64,000 bases of DNA from Vibrio sp. CB1-14 (GTDB lineage Bacteria > Pseudomonadota > Gammaproteobacteria > Enterobacterales > Vibrionaceae). Positions 1 through 10,322 of the stretch are shown piece after piece. Both the position numbers and the translations under genes were made by a program. Below the pieces are notes generated by a model that was given only the letters and a program-made list of their open reading frames with translations, did not search any database and was not told where the DNA came from. The stretch spans positions 434,001 to 498,000 of the forward strand of contig NZ_CP115920.1 in the NCBI RefSeq assembly GCF_040412085.2, given 5' to 3'. Within the stretch, counting starts at the first letter, position 1; each line of letters begins with the position of its first letter.

Positions 1-2
1 CC

Positions 3-3000
3 GTGAGTCTTATATCCACCGCCTTTGTTGACTTTGTAAATCCTACTATCTCAGTAAGCAATGCCTTCACCGTGGCTAATGAAAACACATTAATTGCACT
101 TTCTACAGGCGAGTCAGAAACCTTTCCGCCTTACTACAATTGTTGGGTCAACGCCTGTGGAGACCACCTTTACATTCATGAGATTACGCATGACAAAGGG
201 GAAAAAATACAGGAACGTCGATTCCGATTAGGCGGAGAACAATTCTATCGGTCGGCAAACGTGTCTGCATCTGAGGGTAAGGTACTGACCAATAATAGTG
301 GCGATATTCTTGCTTTGAGTGTCACCGACTTTGGGCTGATTAACTTCGATGGATCTGACATAGAGGGTGAATCGAAGTACACAGGAAGAGTGTTTCTCTA
401 CCGCCGAGGCAAGACACTGAGTAATAACGACTACCTCTCTTTTTCATTGAGTGAAAATACGCAGCTTCCGCACTACCTAAAACCCTATTATGAAAAACAG
501 ACACAGGGCTCAATAACATTAACGGGTGAAGATGCACGTTTCTTCACGGTGGATGCTAATGGCAAGATTGAGTTTAAATCTTCCCCTGACTTTGAGAACC
601 CGCTAGATTCCAATGGTGACAACACTTATCGATTGTCGGCAATCGTAGTTTCCGCCGATCAGGCTGCGTCTTCTACCGTTCACCTTTTTATCGACGTTAA
701 CGAGGTGCCGGACAATGATCTCGATGGTCTAGAAGATAATTTAGATCTTGATGACGATAATGATGGCGTCCCCGATCTTGTTGAAATAGCGCAGGGAACG
801 GATGAAAAGGATATAAACAGCTATCTCGATACCGACAAAGATACGGTGCCGGACTTCTTTGAAGATGGTACGTACGGCAATAATAGACTTGCCCCCGATG
901 CCATAGACTCAGATTCTGATGGAGTGAGTGACTATATTGAGGCATTTAGTGGTGTTAATGACAAACCAGTATGGTCTTATGTAGAAGATAACGCCTTGAA
1001 TCGCGGCCAAGCGTTACGCCAAGTATTGAGTCATCAGACCTTTGACGACAGATTTTCTCAAACGGGAGAGATCACGAAAGATTCGGGATTGATCTATGTA
1101 CCAGATCCTGCTTATAACGTGGTACACGTCTATGATAGCGAGGTGCTGCCATATGAAAAAATTGCAACGCTTCGTCCTTCAGACTTAGCTTGGGATGATG
1201 ACGCGGATATTGACTTTGGAAGCTCGATAGCGAGTGACAATGGCACCATAGTCGTCGGCGCCTACTCAGACTCTGAAAATGGCACCAGTGCAGGGGCCAT
1301 CTATATATACAACCACTTGGGAGGCGGGCAATACAGCGAGACCAAACTTCTCGCTACGGATGGAGGAAGTGAAGACTTTTTTGGCCGCTCTGTGGATATT
1401 GACAATGGCGTGATTGTTGTCGGCGCCAACTATTGTGCGATTGAAGGGCAAAGAGTTGGCTGCGCGTATGTTTATACTCCAAACAGCACAGGAACTGGCT
1501 ACAGTGAAACCAAGCTAATAGGAAGCGGAGCGACCGCTTATGCTGGTTTTGGCTTTAATGTTGCCATCGATAAACAGACCATAGTCGTAAGCGCTGCCGC
1601 AGATGACAGCGTTTATGAAGACTCGGGAAGTGTGTATGTTTATACCATGCAGGATGATGGACGTATCAGTGAGCAAAAACTCATCCCGAACGACCCTGAA
1701 TATCGCGGTGATTTTGGGTCGGATGTGGATGTTTCTGAAGGCGTAATAGTGGTTGGGCTGAGAGAAGACAGGAACCTAAATACGATAATCAGTGGCGGCA
1801 ATATCGGGAAAGTGTACGTTTATAAAAAAGGAAGCGACAGCCAGTATCACCAAACCAATACTCTTTATGAGAATAATCTTAAAACCTTCACTATGGACTC
1901 TATGTTTGGCGCTCAGGTAAAAATCGACAATGGGGTTATTTACTCCGGTTTTTATCAAGACGACCATCAAGCCTTAAATGTGAAAGGGATCTATCGATTC
2001 TATTTAACCGACCTAGGTGGCTACCAAAGAGAGCAGCTCTCCATAACCACGCCGGATGATTATATTAGAGTACAAAATCATAAACTCACCGGGTTTTATG
2101 CCGATGCAACCTCCGTTTATATGGCCGCTGACTATCAATTTGTCATTGCTGATAATGGCAATACCTCAACAATCGATCCCTTTGGTACGATCACTGAATT
2201 TAGATTAGACAGCCAAATCTCAGCAGAGCAGGCAGTGTCGATAACTCTTGAAGAGCACAATACGCTCACGTCACTCTTCAACGCCTTTGACCCTGATGGT
2301 GATGACCTAACGGTGTCTTTGGCGGGTAAAGATGCCGAGCATTTCACTTATCACGCAGGATTACTGCAATTTACTCACCAACCTGTAGTTGCTGATCCTC
2401 AAGACTTTGGCAAAGACAATACCTATGATTTATCGTTATCGGTCACCGATGGCGAGCTAACGAGCACGATAAACATAGCCGTAACCGTAATAGAAAACTG
2501 GGATGTAGACGGTGACGGGATAGATAATTACTCCGATAACGATAATGATAACGATGGTGTAATAGATGCTAACGATCCATTTCCACTGGATCCGAATGAA
2601 TGGGCAGATACCGATGGCGATGGAATAGGGAACAATACCGATGTTGATGATGATAACGACGGCATCAATGACCAGTTAGAGCAGCAATATGGGCTAAACC
2701 CGCTTGATCCAGATGATGCGCTCAGTGATTTAGATTCGGATGGTATTTCTAACTTAGAGGAGATTGTTGTTGGGACCGACCCTCGACTCGCAGACACTGA
2801 TGGCGATGGCGTCTCTGACTACGATGAAATTGTCAATAGAACAGATCCGTTAGATCCAAGCGATAGCGCCCAATCCGCCATCAAATATTGGGTTTGGCAA
2901 GATATCAACGGTGACTACGCCGCAGAAATGATCGCGTTAAAATCCGATGACTTACCGCGAGTGAAGGTTGATATATTAGCGGTTCCAGCCATGAACAGCG

Positions 3001-4145
3001 TGGTAAGCAAAACCTTAGACATGGATCTTCTCTGGGCTGAGTTACACAGCGTTGGGGATTTGAATGGCGATGGTGTAGATGAAGTTGGAGTGTTTGGTTT
3101 TATCGAATCCGAAAACCGATACTCATTAGTCGCTTTGGACACGACCAATCAATTAACCCTTGTTCGACGTTTCAATTGGCCAGCTTCTGTTGCTAAGGGG
3201 CAACTAAAAAACCTCCCGGATCTTAACGGAGACGGAGTAAGTGAACTTGCCTTGTTCGGCCAGCACAAACTCAACAAGACCAATCAATTGCTTGTCAAAG
3301 ATGGCTTAACCGGACAGTCTATTCGCACATTTAAGTGGGTGAACAATTGGAACCAGTTAGATATTGTGACCTTGGGCGACAGAAATGACGATGGAGCGCC
3401 AGAGATAGCGCTGTTTGGTATCCATAAGCGAACCGAAAAAGGGCAACTGTTTGTCTTGGATGGTCAGTCAGGCTCTAAACAAGAGGTGTACAACTGGAGT
3501 AAAACGCTCGCCAATGGCGCGCTGTTTCGTCCTGGAGACGTAAACAGTGATGGTAATGACGATATTGGGCTCTTCTCTCAACGCACAGACGACAACCGGT
3601 ATCAGCTTTTTGTGAAACACGGCGATACAAAAGCAGGACGAGCGGCCTCTATTACGTGGCCCAACACCATAGAGAATGGACAGATCTTTTCTGTTGCAGA
3701 TAGGACGTTTGATGGTGTTAATGAGGTAGGCTTATTCGGTTTGTCTGGCAGTGGTGATAATGCTCGCTATAAAGTGTGGATCAATAGCGGTGCAGACAAC
3801 CAGCGCATTACTAACCTAACATGGCCAAACCATTGGCATGATGTAGTGGTAAGGCAAGTGGGGGACTATGACCAAGACGGAGTTCGTGATATTGGGTTGT
3901 TTGGTTATAACAGGCTCACGGGTGACTACGAGATATCGGTTAAGTCTGCAAGCAGTCGCTTAGAGCTAGGCGTAGTGACGTTAGGGCAAGAGGTAGAACA
4001 ACTTACGGTCGAATTTACCGATACAAACGGTGATGGCAGGGATGATATGGCACTCGCTTGGCAAGATGGTGTTACTCAGAAGCGAAACTTGGTTGTGATT
4101 GAGGCAGCAACGTTGGCTTTAATGCTCGTGAATGTCGCGCTGTAG
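3..4145 (+). CDS. Large surface protein with cadherin-like, thrombospondin-3 and FG-GAP repeats (5' end outside window)
   Basis: At least 1380 residues. The frame is open to the window edge, so the GTG at position 3 is probably internal and no signal peptide can be judged. In order I see a cadherin-like segment (around residues 150-230), Asp-rich calcium-binding thrombospondin type-3 repeats (about 235-320), integrin-like FG-GAP repeats of the form FGSSIASDNGTIVVGA (about 400-700), a second cadherin-like unit (about 750-830), more type-3 repeats (about 835-960), and then about eight C-terminal repeats such as LNGDGVDEVGVFGF that suggest a beta-propeller. Such architecture is typical of secreted, calcium-stabilised adhesins or surface proteins. 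The specific role is unknown. It converges with galU. Confidence 0.8.
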   Translation: MSLISTAFVDFVNPTISVSNAFTVANENTLIALSTGESETFPPYYNCWVNACGDHLYIHEITHDKGEKIQERRFRLGGEQFYRSANVSASEGKVLTNNSGDILALSVTDFGLINFDGSDIEGESKYTGRVFLYRRGKTLSNNDYLSFSLSENTQLPHYLKPYYEKQTQGSITLTGEDARFFTVDANGKIEFKSSPDFENPLDSNGDNTYRLSAIVVSADQAASSTVHLFIDVNEVPDNDLDGLEDNLDLDDDNDGVPDLVEIAQGTDEKDINSYLDTDKDTVPDFFEDGTYGNNRLAPDAIDSDSDGVSDYIEAFSGVNDKPVWSYVEDNALNRGQALRQVLSHQTFDDRFSQTGEITKDSGLIYVPDPAYNVVHVYDSEVLPYEKIATLRPSDLAWDDDADIDFGSSIASDNGTIVVGAYSDSENGTSAGAIYIYNHLGGGQYSETKLLATDGGSEDFFGRSVDIDNGVIVVGANYCAIEGQRVGCAYVYTPNSTGTGYSETKLIGSGATAYAGFGFNVAIDKQTIVVSAAADDSVYEDSGSVYVYTMQDDGRISEQKLIPNDPEYRGDFGSDVDVSEGVIVVGLREDRNLNTIISGGNIGKVYVYKKGSDSQYHQTNTLYENNLKTFTMDSMFGAQVKIDNGVIYSGFYQDDHQALNVKGIYRFYLTDLGGYQREQLSITTPDDYIRVQNHKLTGFYADATSVYMAADYQFVIADNGNTSTIDPFGTITEFRLDSQISAEQAVSITLEEHNTLTSLFNAFDPDGDDLTVSLAGKDAEHFTYHAGLLQFTHQPVVADPQDFGKDNTYDLSLSVTDGELTSTINIAVTVIENWDVDGDGIDNYSDNDNDNDGVIDANDPFPLDPNEWADTDGDGIGNNTDVDDDNDGINDQLEQQYGLNPLDPDDALSDLDSDGISNLEEIVVGTDPRLADTDGDGVSDYDEIVNRTDPLDPSDSAQSAIKYWVWQDINGDYAAEMIALKSDDLPRVKVDILAVPAMNSVVSKTLDMDLLWAELHSVGDLNGDGVDEVGVFGFIESENRYSLVALDTTNQLTLVRRFNWPASVAKGQLKNLPDLNGDGVSELALFGQHKLNKTNQLLVKDGLTGQSIRTFKWVNNWNQLDIVTLGDRNDDGAPEIALFGIHKRTEKGQLFVLDGQSGSKQEVYNWSKTLANGALFRPGDVNSDGNDDIGLFSQRTDDNRYQLFVKHGDTKAGRAASITWPNTIENGQIFSVADRTFDGVNEVGLFGLSGSGDNARYKVWINSGADNQRITNLTWPNHWHDVVVRQVGDYDQDGVRDIGLFGYNRLTGDYEISVKSASSRLELGVVTLGQEVEQLTVEFTDTNGDGRDDMALAWQDGVTQKRNLVVIEAATLALMLVNVAL

Positions 4146-4188
4146 GGGAGAATAATAGAGAACTTACAATGCGTAAATGAACGGATAG

Positions 4189-4219
4189 TCGACAAGGCAA
4201 GCCTAGCTTGCCTTGTCGA
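4189..4219. terminator. Perfect 14-bp inverted repeat between convergent genes
   Basis: A 14-bp perfect stem (arms 4189-4202 and 4206-4219) with a 3-nt loop lies between the convergent surface-protein gene and galU. It is placed like a bidirectional terminator, but neither strand has a good T-run after the stem, so the function is inferred. Confidence 0.5.
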
Positions 4220-4235
4220 AAACAGTAAGAGCAAG

Positions 4236-5138
4236 CTACGCAGGTTCGAGCTCATCTTTATCAACAGCCGCAACTTTTTCAGTTGGCTGCTGTTGCAGTT
4301 CTGTTTTTTGGCTGGCTAGGTAGAGATTGTCGAAGCAGTAGTTCGTTGCCTCGATATAGCCCTCGACTGAACCACAATCAAAGCGCTCACCTTTAAACTT
4401 ATAGGCGATGACACAGCCTTGCTGCGCTTGTTTTAACAGAGCGTCGGTGATTTGAATCTCACCGCCTTTGCCTGGCTCAGTGTTTTCTATAAGCTCGAAG
4501 ATATCAGGTGTCAAAATGTAGCGGCCAATAATGGCTAAGTTGCTTGGCTCCGTACCTGGTGCTGGTTTTTCAACCATATCGGTGACACGAAGTAAGTCAT
4601 CACGAATGGCATCGCCAGCAATCACGCCATATTTGTGAGCATGATCCTTCGGTACCTCTTGTACAGCAACAATGGAGCAGCGGAATTGGTTGTACAGGCC
4701 AACCATTTGTTGCAACACGCCATCACCTTGCGGGTTGACACAAAGATCATCGGCAAGAACGACAGCAAAAGGTTCATCACCAACAAGTTCTTTACCCGTC
4801 AAAATAGCGTGACCTAAGCCTTTCATCTCACGCTGACGGATATAGGTGTAGTTGGCCGAATCGATCAAACGACGAATATCGACCAACAGGGCTTCTTTAT
4901 TCGTGCCCTCAATTTGATGTTCCAATTCGTAATTTTTATCAAAGTGATCCATTAAGGTGTGTTTGCCACGACCGGTGACAATACACATACTTTCCATGCC
5001 TGCATCTATCGCCTCTTCCACCCCATACTCAATGAGTGGTTTGTTGACCACTGGCATCATTTCTTTAGGCATGGATTTTGTGGCAGGTAGAAAGCGAGTG
5101 CCGTAGCCAGCGGCGGGGAATAAACATTTTTTTATCAT
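4236..5138 (-). CDS. galU: UTP-glucose-1-phosphate uridylyltransferase
   Basis: 300 aa, the usual length for bacterial GalU. It makes UDP-glucose from UTP and glucose-1-phosphate in the cytoplasm. The N-terminal nucleotide-binding signature AAGYGTRFLPATKSMPKEM begins near residue 9, followed by VVNKPLIEYGVEEA; VEKPAPG and the GKGGEIQITDAL segment are also typical. The product feeds Ugd (43030-44196) and glycan synthesis. Its upstream region is abnormal: about 29 bp before the ATG lies a 7-bp tandem repeat (5168-5270), and an ISAs1 element abuts that array. The native promoter may therefore be displaced, and transcription may start in the array or in the IS. Confidence 0.95.
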   Translation of the reverse strand: MIKKCLFPAAGYGTRFLPATKSMPKEMMPVVNKPLIEYGVEEAIDAGMESMCIVTGRGKHTLMDHFDKNYELEHQIEGTNKEALLVDIRRLIDSANYTYIRQREMKGLGHAILTGKELVGDEPFAVVLADDLCVNPQGDGVLQQMVGLYNQFRCSIVAVQEVPKDHAHKYGVIAGDAIRDDLLRVTDMVEKPAPGTEPSNLAIIGRYILTPDIFELIENTEPGKGGEIQITDALLKQAQQGCVIAYKFKGERFDCGSVEGYIEATNYCFDNLYLASQKTELQQQPTEKVAAVDKDELEPA

Positions 5139-5167
5139 AACGTTGTTCTTTTAGTTTTTAAATTTTA

Positions 5168-5270
5168 AGCTGTTAGCTGTTAGCTGTTAGCTGTTAGCTG
5201 TTAGCTGTTAGCTGTTAGCTGTTAGCTGTTAGCTGTTAGCTGTTAGCTGTTAGCTGTTAGCTGTTAGCTG
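5168..5270. repeat. Heptanucleotide tandem repeat AGCTGTT, about 14.7 copies, upstream of galU
   Basis: 103 bp of perfect AGCTGTT units between the galU start (5138) and the left end of the ISAs1 copy (5271). The unit length is not a multiple of three and the array looks fully homogenised, as expected of a slippage-prone simple-sequence repeat. The same unit recurs at 21111-21179 upstream of rmlA. Confidence 0.97.
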
Positions 5271-5295
5271 CACGGAAACCGCATGAACATCACCG

Positions 5296-5634
5296 TCACG
5301 TAAGGCTTTCAAGAACCTTACTTAGGTAGTTTTCGTCCATTGCGCAGTTCATCCGTTTACGTTTGATACCACCTTTAAACGTGGTTTCGCTCTTTAATAG
5401 GTTCAAACACATCTGCCTGATCCTTGCAAAAGCCTCTGCTCGATCGTCTGCTCTAATACGAGAGTTGTCCTCACAAAATGCAGTATCAAGCGACCAATGC
5501 ATGACCTCTACATCCCAGTGAGAACGCGTCGCTTCAAGTAACGTTTGAGCTTCTAATTCTTTAGAGCATATGTAGTATCGAATACTCACATCTTGCTCTG
5601 TTGCTACTGCCGATTCCTGTCGAATTGAAGCCAC
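5296..5634 (-). pseudogene. ISAs1-family transposase, C-terminal fragment (copy 1)
   Basis: This is the 3' part of the transposase of ISAs1 copy 1, from VASIRQESAVATEQ to the stop codon. It is nearly identical to the last ~110 residues of the intact transposase at 8902-10029. It is separated from its N-terminal half by the IS21-family element. A GTG-type start inside the IS21 end could open the frame, but the fragment lacks most of the catalytic DDE domain and is not expected to be active. Confidence 0.9.
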
Positions 5635-5718
5635 TGTCAACGCCAGTTTAAAATTGACCCACTTATCGACGTTATCGCCGAAGTAAAACTGACCCACCCA
5701 CGTAATTAATTTCTACTT

Positions 5719-6492
<774 letters not shown>

Positions 6493-6496
<4 letters not shown>

Positions 6497-7512
6497 ACTC
6501 GTACCTCCAACAGCGCGTCATAGGTTGAGAGTGGGTGTTGGAAGCTCTCAACTGGCATGACATTATCACTCATTGTTAGCGGTATCATTGGCCGTGTCGG
6601 TGACGGGAGAGGTTGAAGTGTAAAGCGCTCTTCATCTAAGAGAACTTGAGGCTTTGTACCCGTCGTACCGTGGAACCGTTGGTGAGCGACGGTTTCTAAC
6701 CACGCGCCGATATGTCCATTAAGAACATCAACGGTGACTTTAAGTCCGTGTTGTTTGAGTGTCGCTGCAAGCGGAGTGACGAAGCTACTTTTCAAGTAAG
6801 AGTTAAATCGCTCTACTTTCCCTTTGGTCTTTGCGCGATAAGGGCGGCAAGCTCTTGGTTTGAAGTTGTACTTCTTGGCGGCAGTGAGCAACATAGGATT
6901 CCATCGGTGTTCACCTTCACCGTAAGCATCTCGTTCTATCATGATGGCTTTTGCATTATCGAAGAGAACTTCTTTGGGTACGCCACCGAAGTATTCAAAC
7001 GCTTCTTCAAGACCTTCCACCCAGTCTTCTTGTCGCTCTCGCTCACAAAAGCGAACGAAGGTCGCTCTGCTATAACCAAGCGTTGCAACGAAGGCTTTAA
7101 CACGCACCCCGTAATGAGTGATGGTAGTAAAGTCGACTTGCATCTGTTCACCTGGCTTTGTCTCGAATCGAACCACGGGGTCGACTGGCGTACTAGGTTT
7201 GTATTGTTTGATGTGCTCCTTGAGCATCGTTATACCACCATCATAGCCAAGCGCTTTTAATTCACGAAGTAGTACAGTTGCTGGTATCCAATACGGTTTT
7301 GCTGCGTCAATGCGAGTACGCAAGTAGTCATGGTATGGCTGAAGTTTAGTTGGTCGCGACTGACGCTCGGGATATACGGGGGCTTTGCTTTTATCACGAA
7401 GATAATTACGAACGGTATTCCTTGAGATACCCAAATCCTTGGCGATACGGCGGATGCTGCACCCTTGTTGATGTAAAACGTGTATTTCCACTAGTTGCTC
7501 CTGATTGATCAT
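6493..7512 (-). CDS. istA: IS21-family transposase IstA
   Basis: 339 aa. An N-terminal helix-turn-helix (HQQGCSIRRIAKDLGISRNT, residues about 14-33) is followed by a DDE integrase core: MQVDFTTITHYG near 125, LFDNAKAIMI near 185 and KTKGKVERFNSYLKSSF near 228. It catalyses cut-and-paste of the surrounding element together with IstB. The frame is intact. It is shorter than the ~500-residue type members but matches the compact IstA group. The ATG lies about 96 bp inside the right end. Confidence 0.92.
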
Positions 7513-7608
7513 AATCCGCCGCTTTGTCCATTTACGAACGGATAGTTTGCCTCAGGTGGGTCAATTTTAAATCGGCGTTAGTGGGTCATTTTTACATCGG
7601 CGCTGACA

Positions 7609-8401
7609 CCACGATGCCCATCGTTTTTAACTCAGGCCATTCATGTTCAATATCACCCAAAACCGACAAATCACGATTTACTAAAGCCACTCTCGTTTCT
7701 ATTCTTCCGTGACTTTTTTCTTGAGTACTGTAAGAACTGCCGTCGAAGTCTTGAAGCATGTCCATGCGAAAATAATCATCAAAGGCTTGCTCAAGCATTC
7801 CCTGATTGCCTTTGACCGCTAGTAAATAATCCGCTTCTTTATCGAGAATTTTCTGCGCTATTTTCTTTTGGCAGCCCATCGCATCAATCGTAATCAAGCA
7901 ACCTTTTACATCTAGCAAGTCAAGTAGCTTGGGGATCGCGGTAATTTCATTGCTTTTACTATCAACCTTCTGTTGACCAATGCTCATTCCATTCTCTGTC
8001 GCAAAAGCGTTCACCATGTGAATCGTTCCTTTGCCTTTCGAGCGATCATAAGAGCCACGTAATGTTTTACCGTCGATGGCAATGACTTCACCATCCGTCA
8101 GTGTATGGCAGTCCTTCATCCAAGCAATGAAGCTTCTTTGCAACGCTGCAGGATTAATCATACCCATCACTCGAGACAGTGTATCCGCCGAAGGAATGCC
8201 AGCTTCAAAATGACCATATCGTTTGAGGAAATCTAAGCGAGCATTACCAAAATCAATAATGCCATCCCAGCCATCGTGACCCGACAAAACACCACAAATT
8301 GTCAGCAAAATAATGTCTGATAATTTGTGCTCTACTTTGCTTTCTTGTCGATAGTCTTTACTGATTTGGAAATGCATAAATGGATTGGTTAACTCGCTCA
8401 T
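7609..8401 (-). pseudogene. ISAs1-family transposase, N-terminal fragment (copy 1)
   Basis: This encodes the first ~264 residues of the ISAs1 transposase, including VIAIDGKTLRGSYDRSKGKG and the DAMGCQKKIAQKI and VKGNQGMLEQAFDDYF segments. It breaks at ELKTMGIV where the IS21-family element inserted; the remaining codons come from that element's end. It differs from copy 2 at scattered positions (for example ATENG versus ATANG), so the two copies are not recent identical duplicates. Confidence 0.9.
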
Positions 8402-8574
8402 ATTTAGGCCCCTATATTGTCTAGGAGCTATTACAAAACAGCAGAAATGATCTACAAGGCGATCTTAAGGTTCATTGGGTTACATTTGAAAACTGAGAGT
8501 AATGAGGCATTGGTAACTAATTTTAAGCATCACCGCAGCCCTTATATATCAACGACTTTCATACGGTTTCCCTG

Positions 8575-8674
8575 ATGGGGTTACATCTAAAAACTGAGAG
8601 TAATGAAGTATTGGTAACTAATTTTAAGCATCACCGCAGCTCTTATATATCAACGACCTTCATGCGGTTTCCCT
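8575..8674 (-). repeat. Orphan ISAs1 right-end fragment
   Basis: About 98 bp that repeat the terminal untranslated part of ISAs1 (from ttacatctaaaaactgagag to the terminal inverted repeat ending at 8674). The match to 8475-8574 has several substitutions. It is a remnant of a third copy placed directly behind copy 1 and abutting an IS5-family remnant. Confidence 0.85.
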
Positions 8675-8866
8675 GATCGTCACGGCTGTACCAAGAATCC
8701 ATAGCTACATCATCGACCCATAAGGTGATGCTGCCTCGATTTACAAATGCTTTATTGTGCTGAGACCAGTTGGTTATTTTTCGCTTTGACTATTTCATCA
8801 TGCTCACTGAAGTATTTAACGTTCAGCTCAATGAAATCAGAAACAGTTGAATCTATTTAGGAAACA
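8675..8866 (-). pseudogene. IS5-family (IS903-group) transposase N-terminal remnant
   Basis: On the minus strand the frame KRKITNWSQHNKAFVNRG, continuing to DDVAMDSWYSRDD, matches the start of IS903-group IS5 transposases. It has an in-frame stop just after the presumed start and is cut off at the orphan ISAs1 right end. The upstream part of the same remnant continues on the far side of ISAs1 copy 2 (from 10213), showing that copy 2 landed in its leader. Confidence 0.75.
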
Positions 8867-8876
8867 ACGCCTCTCC
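8867..8876. repeat. 10-bp target-site duplication, left copy
   Basis: acgcctctcc at 8867-8876 is repeated at 10203-10212, flanking the intact ISAs1 copy 2. This gives exact element borders. Confidence 0.92.
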
Positions 8877-10202
8877 CACGGAAACCGCATGAACATCACC
8901 GTCACGTAAGGCTTTCAAGAACCTTACTTAGGTAGTTTTCGTCCATTGCGCAGTTCATGCGCTTACGTTTAATACCACCTTTAAAGGTGGTTTCGCTCTT
9001 TAATAGGTTCAAACACATCTGCCTGATCCTTGCAAAAGCCTCTGCTCGATCGTCCGCTCTAATACGAGAGTTGTCCTCACAAAATGCAGTATCCAGCGAC
9101 CAATGCATGACCTCTACACCCCAGTGAGAACGCGTCGCTTCAAGTAACGTTTGAGCTTCTAGTTCTTTAGAGCATATGTAGTATCGAATACTCATATCTT
9201 GCTCTGTTGCTACTGCCGATTCTTGTCGAATTGAAGCCACGATGCCCATCGTTTTTAACTCAGGCCATTCATGTTCAATATCACCCAAAACCGACAAATC
9301 GCGATTCACTAAAGCCACTCTCGTTTCTATTCTTCCGTGACTTTTTTCTTGAGTACTGTAAGAACTGCCATCGAAGTCTTGAAGCATGTCCATTCGAAAA
9401 TAATCATTAAAGGCTTGCTCAAGCATTCCCTGATTGCCTTTAACTGCCAGTAAATAATCCGCTTCTTTATCGAGGATTTTCTGTGCTATTTTCTTTTGGC
9501 ACCCCATCGCATCAATAGTAATCAAGCAGCCTTTTACATCTAGCAAGTCAAGTAGCTTGGGGATCGCGGTAATCTCGTTACTCTTAGAATCAACCTTCTG
9601 TTGCCCAATGCTCATTCCATTTGCAGTAGCAAAAGCGTTCACCATATGGATCGTTCCTTTGCCTTTCGAGCGGTCATAAGAGCCGCGTAATGTTTTACCG
9701 TCGATGGCAATGACTTCACCATCCGTCAGTGTATGGCGGTCCTTCATCCAGGCGATGAAGCTTCTTTGCAACGCTACAGGATTAATCATACCCATCACAC
9801 GAGACAACGTATCCGCAGAAGGAATTCCAGCTTCAAAGTGACCATATCGTTTAAGGAAATCTAAGCGAGCATTACCAAAATCAATAATGCCATCCCAGCC
9901 ATCGTGACCCGACAAAACACCACAAATTGTCAGCAAAATAATGTCTGATAATTTGTGCTCTACTTTGCTTTCTTGTCGATAGTCTTTAATGATTTGGAAG
10001 TGCATAAATGGGTTGGTTAACTCGCTCATATTTAGGCTCCTATATTGTCTAGGAGCTATTACAAAACAGCAGAAATGATCTACAAGGCGATCTTAAATTT
10101 CATTGGGTTACATTTGAAAACTGAGAGTAATGAGGCATTGGTAACTAATTTTAAGCATCACCGCAGCCCTTATATATCAACGACTTTCATACGGTTCCCC
10201 TG
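8877..10202 (-). mobile_element. Intact ISAs1-family element copy 2 (IS1358-like)
   Basis: 1326 bp, bounded by CACGGAAACCGCATG and, inverted, CAGGGGAACCGTATG, with a 10-bp duplication on both sides. It carries one full transposase gene. It is oriented like copy 1, with about 300 bp between the two. ISAs1 family members duplicate 8-10 bp, which agrees. Confidence 0.95.
8902..10029 (-). CDS. ISAs1-family transposase (intact)
   Basis: 375 aa, the normal length for the ISAs1/H-repeat family. N-terminal DIILLTICGVLSGHDGWDG, then the DDE-type catalytic core with VIAIDGKTLRGSYDR (near residue 104), LITIDAMGCQKKIA (near 172) and the C-terminal WGVEVMHWSLDTAFCEDNSR (near 304). No frameshift. It is the only copy in the window likely to be functional, and it could mobilise both ISAs1 copies because the ends are conserved. 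Confidence 0.95.
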   Translation of the reverse strand: MSELTNPFMHFQIIKDYRQESKVEHKLSDIILLTICGVLSGHDGWDGIIDFGNARLDFLKRYGHFEAGIPSADTLSRVMGMINPVALQRSFIAWMKDRHTLTDGEVIAIDGKTLRGSYDRSKGKGTIHMVNAFATANGMSIGQQKVDSKSNEITAIPKLLDLLDVKGCLITIDAMGCQKKIAQKILDKEADYLLAVKGNQGMLEQAFNDYFRMDMLQDFDGSSYSTQEKSHGRIETRVALVNRDLSVLGDIEHEWPELKTMGIVASIRQESAVATEQDMSIRYYICSKELEAQTLLEATRSHWGVEVMHWSLDTAFCEDNSRIRADDRAEAFARIRQMCLNLLKSETTFKGGIKRKRMNCAMDENYLSKVLESLT

Positions 10203-10322
10203 ACGCCTCTCCCATTGGCTTATTCTGTAAAAACGTCCCTAATGCAGTGCCATTCAGGACTGACCCAGTTGTACTCTCTGCGTTGTATAAATACAAGTGC
10301 CCCATACAGTGAGGCCAATAAA
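10203..10322. other. Flank of ISAs1 copy 2: target duplication and IS5-remnant leader
   Basis: Begins with the right target duplication (10203-10212). The rest continues the sequence interrupted at 8866, probably the end of the IS5-family remnant. No gene seen before the stop codon of the next gene at 10323. Confidence 0.55.

Noticed and set aside
5168..5270. CRISPR-like array
   Set aside because: The repeats are 7 bp and contiguous with no spacers; it is a simple-sequence repeat. No cas genes are present.
6712..7260. 182-codon open frame on the plus strand opposite istA
   Set aside because: It is antisense to a well-supported transposase gene, has no family motif and no ribosome-binding site; a codon-bias shadow.
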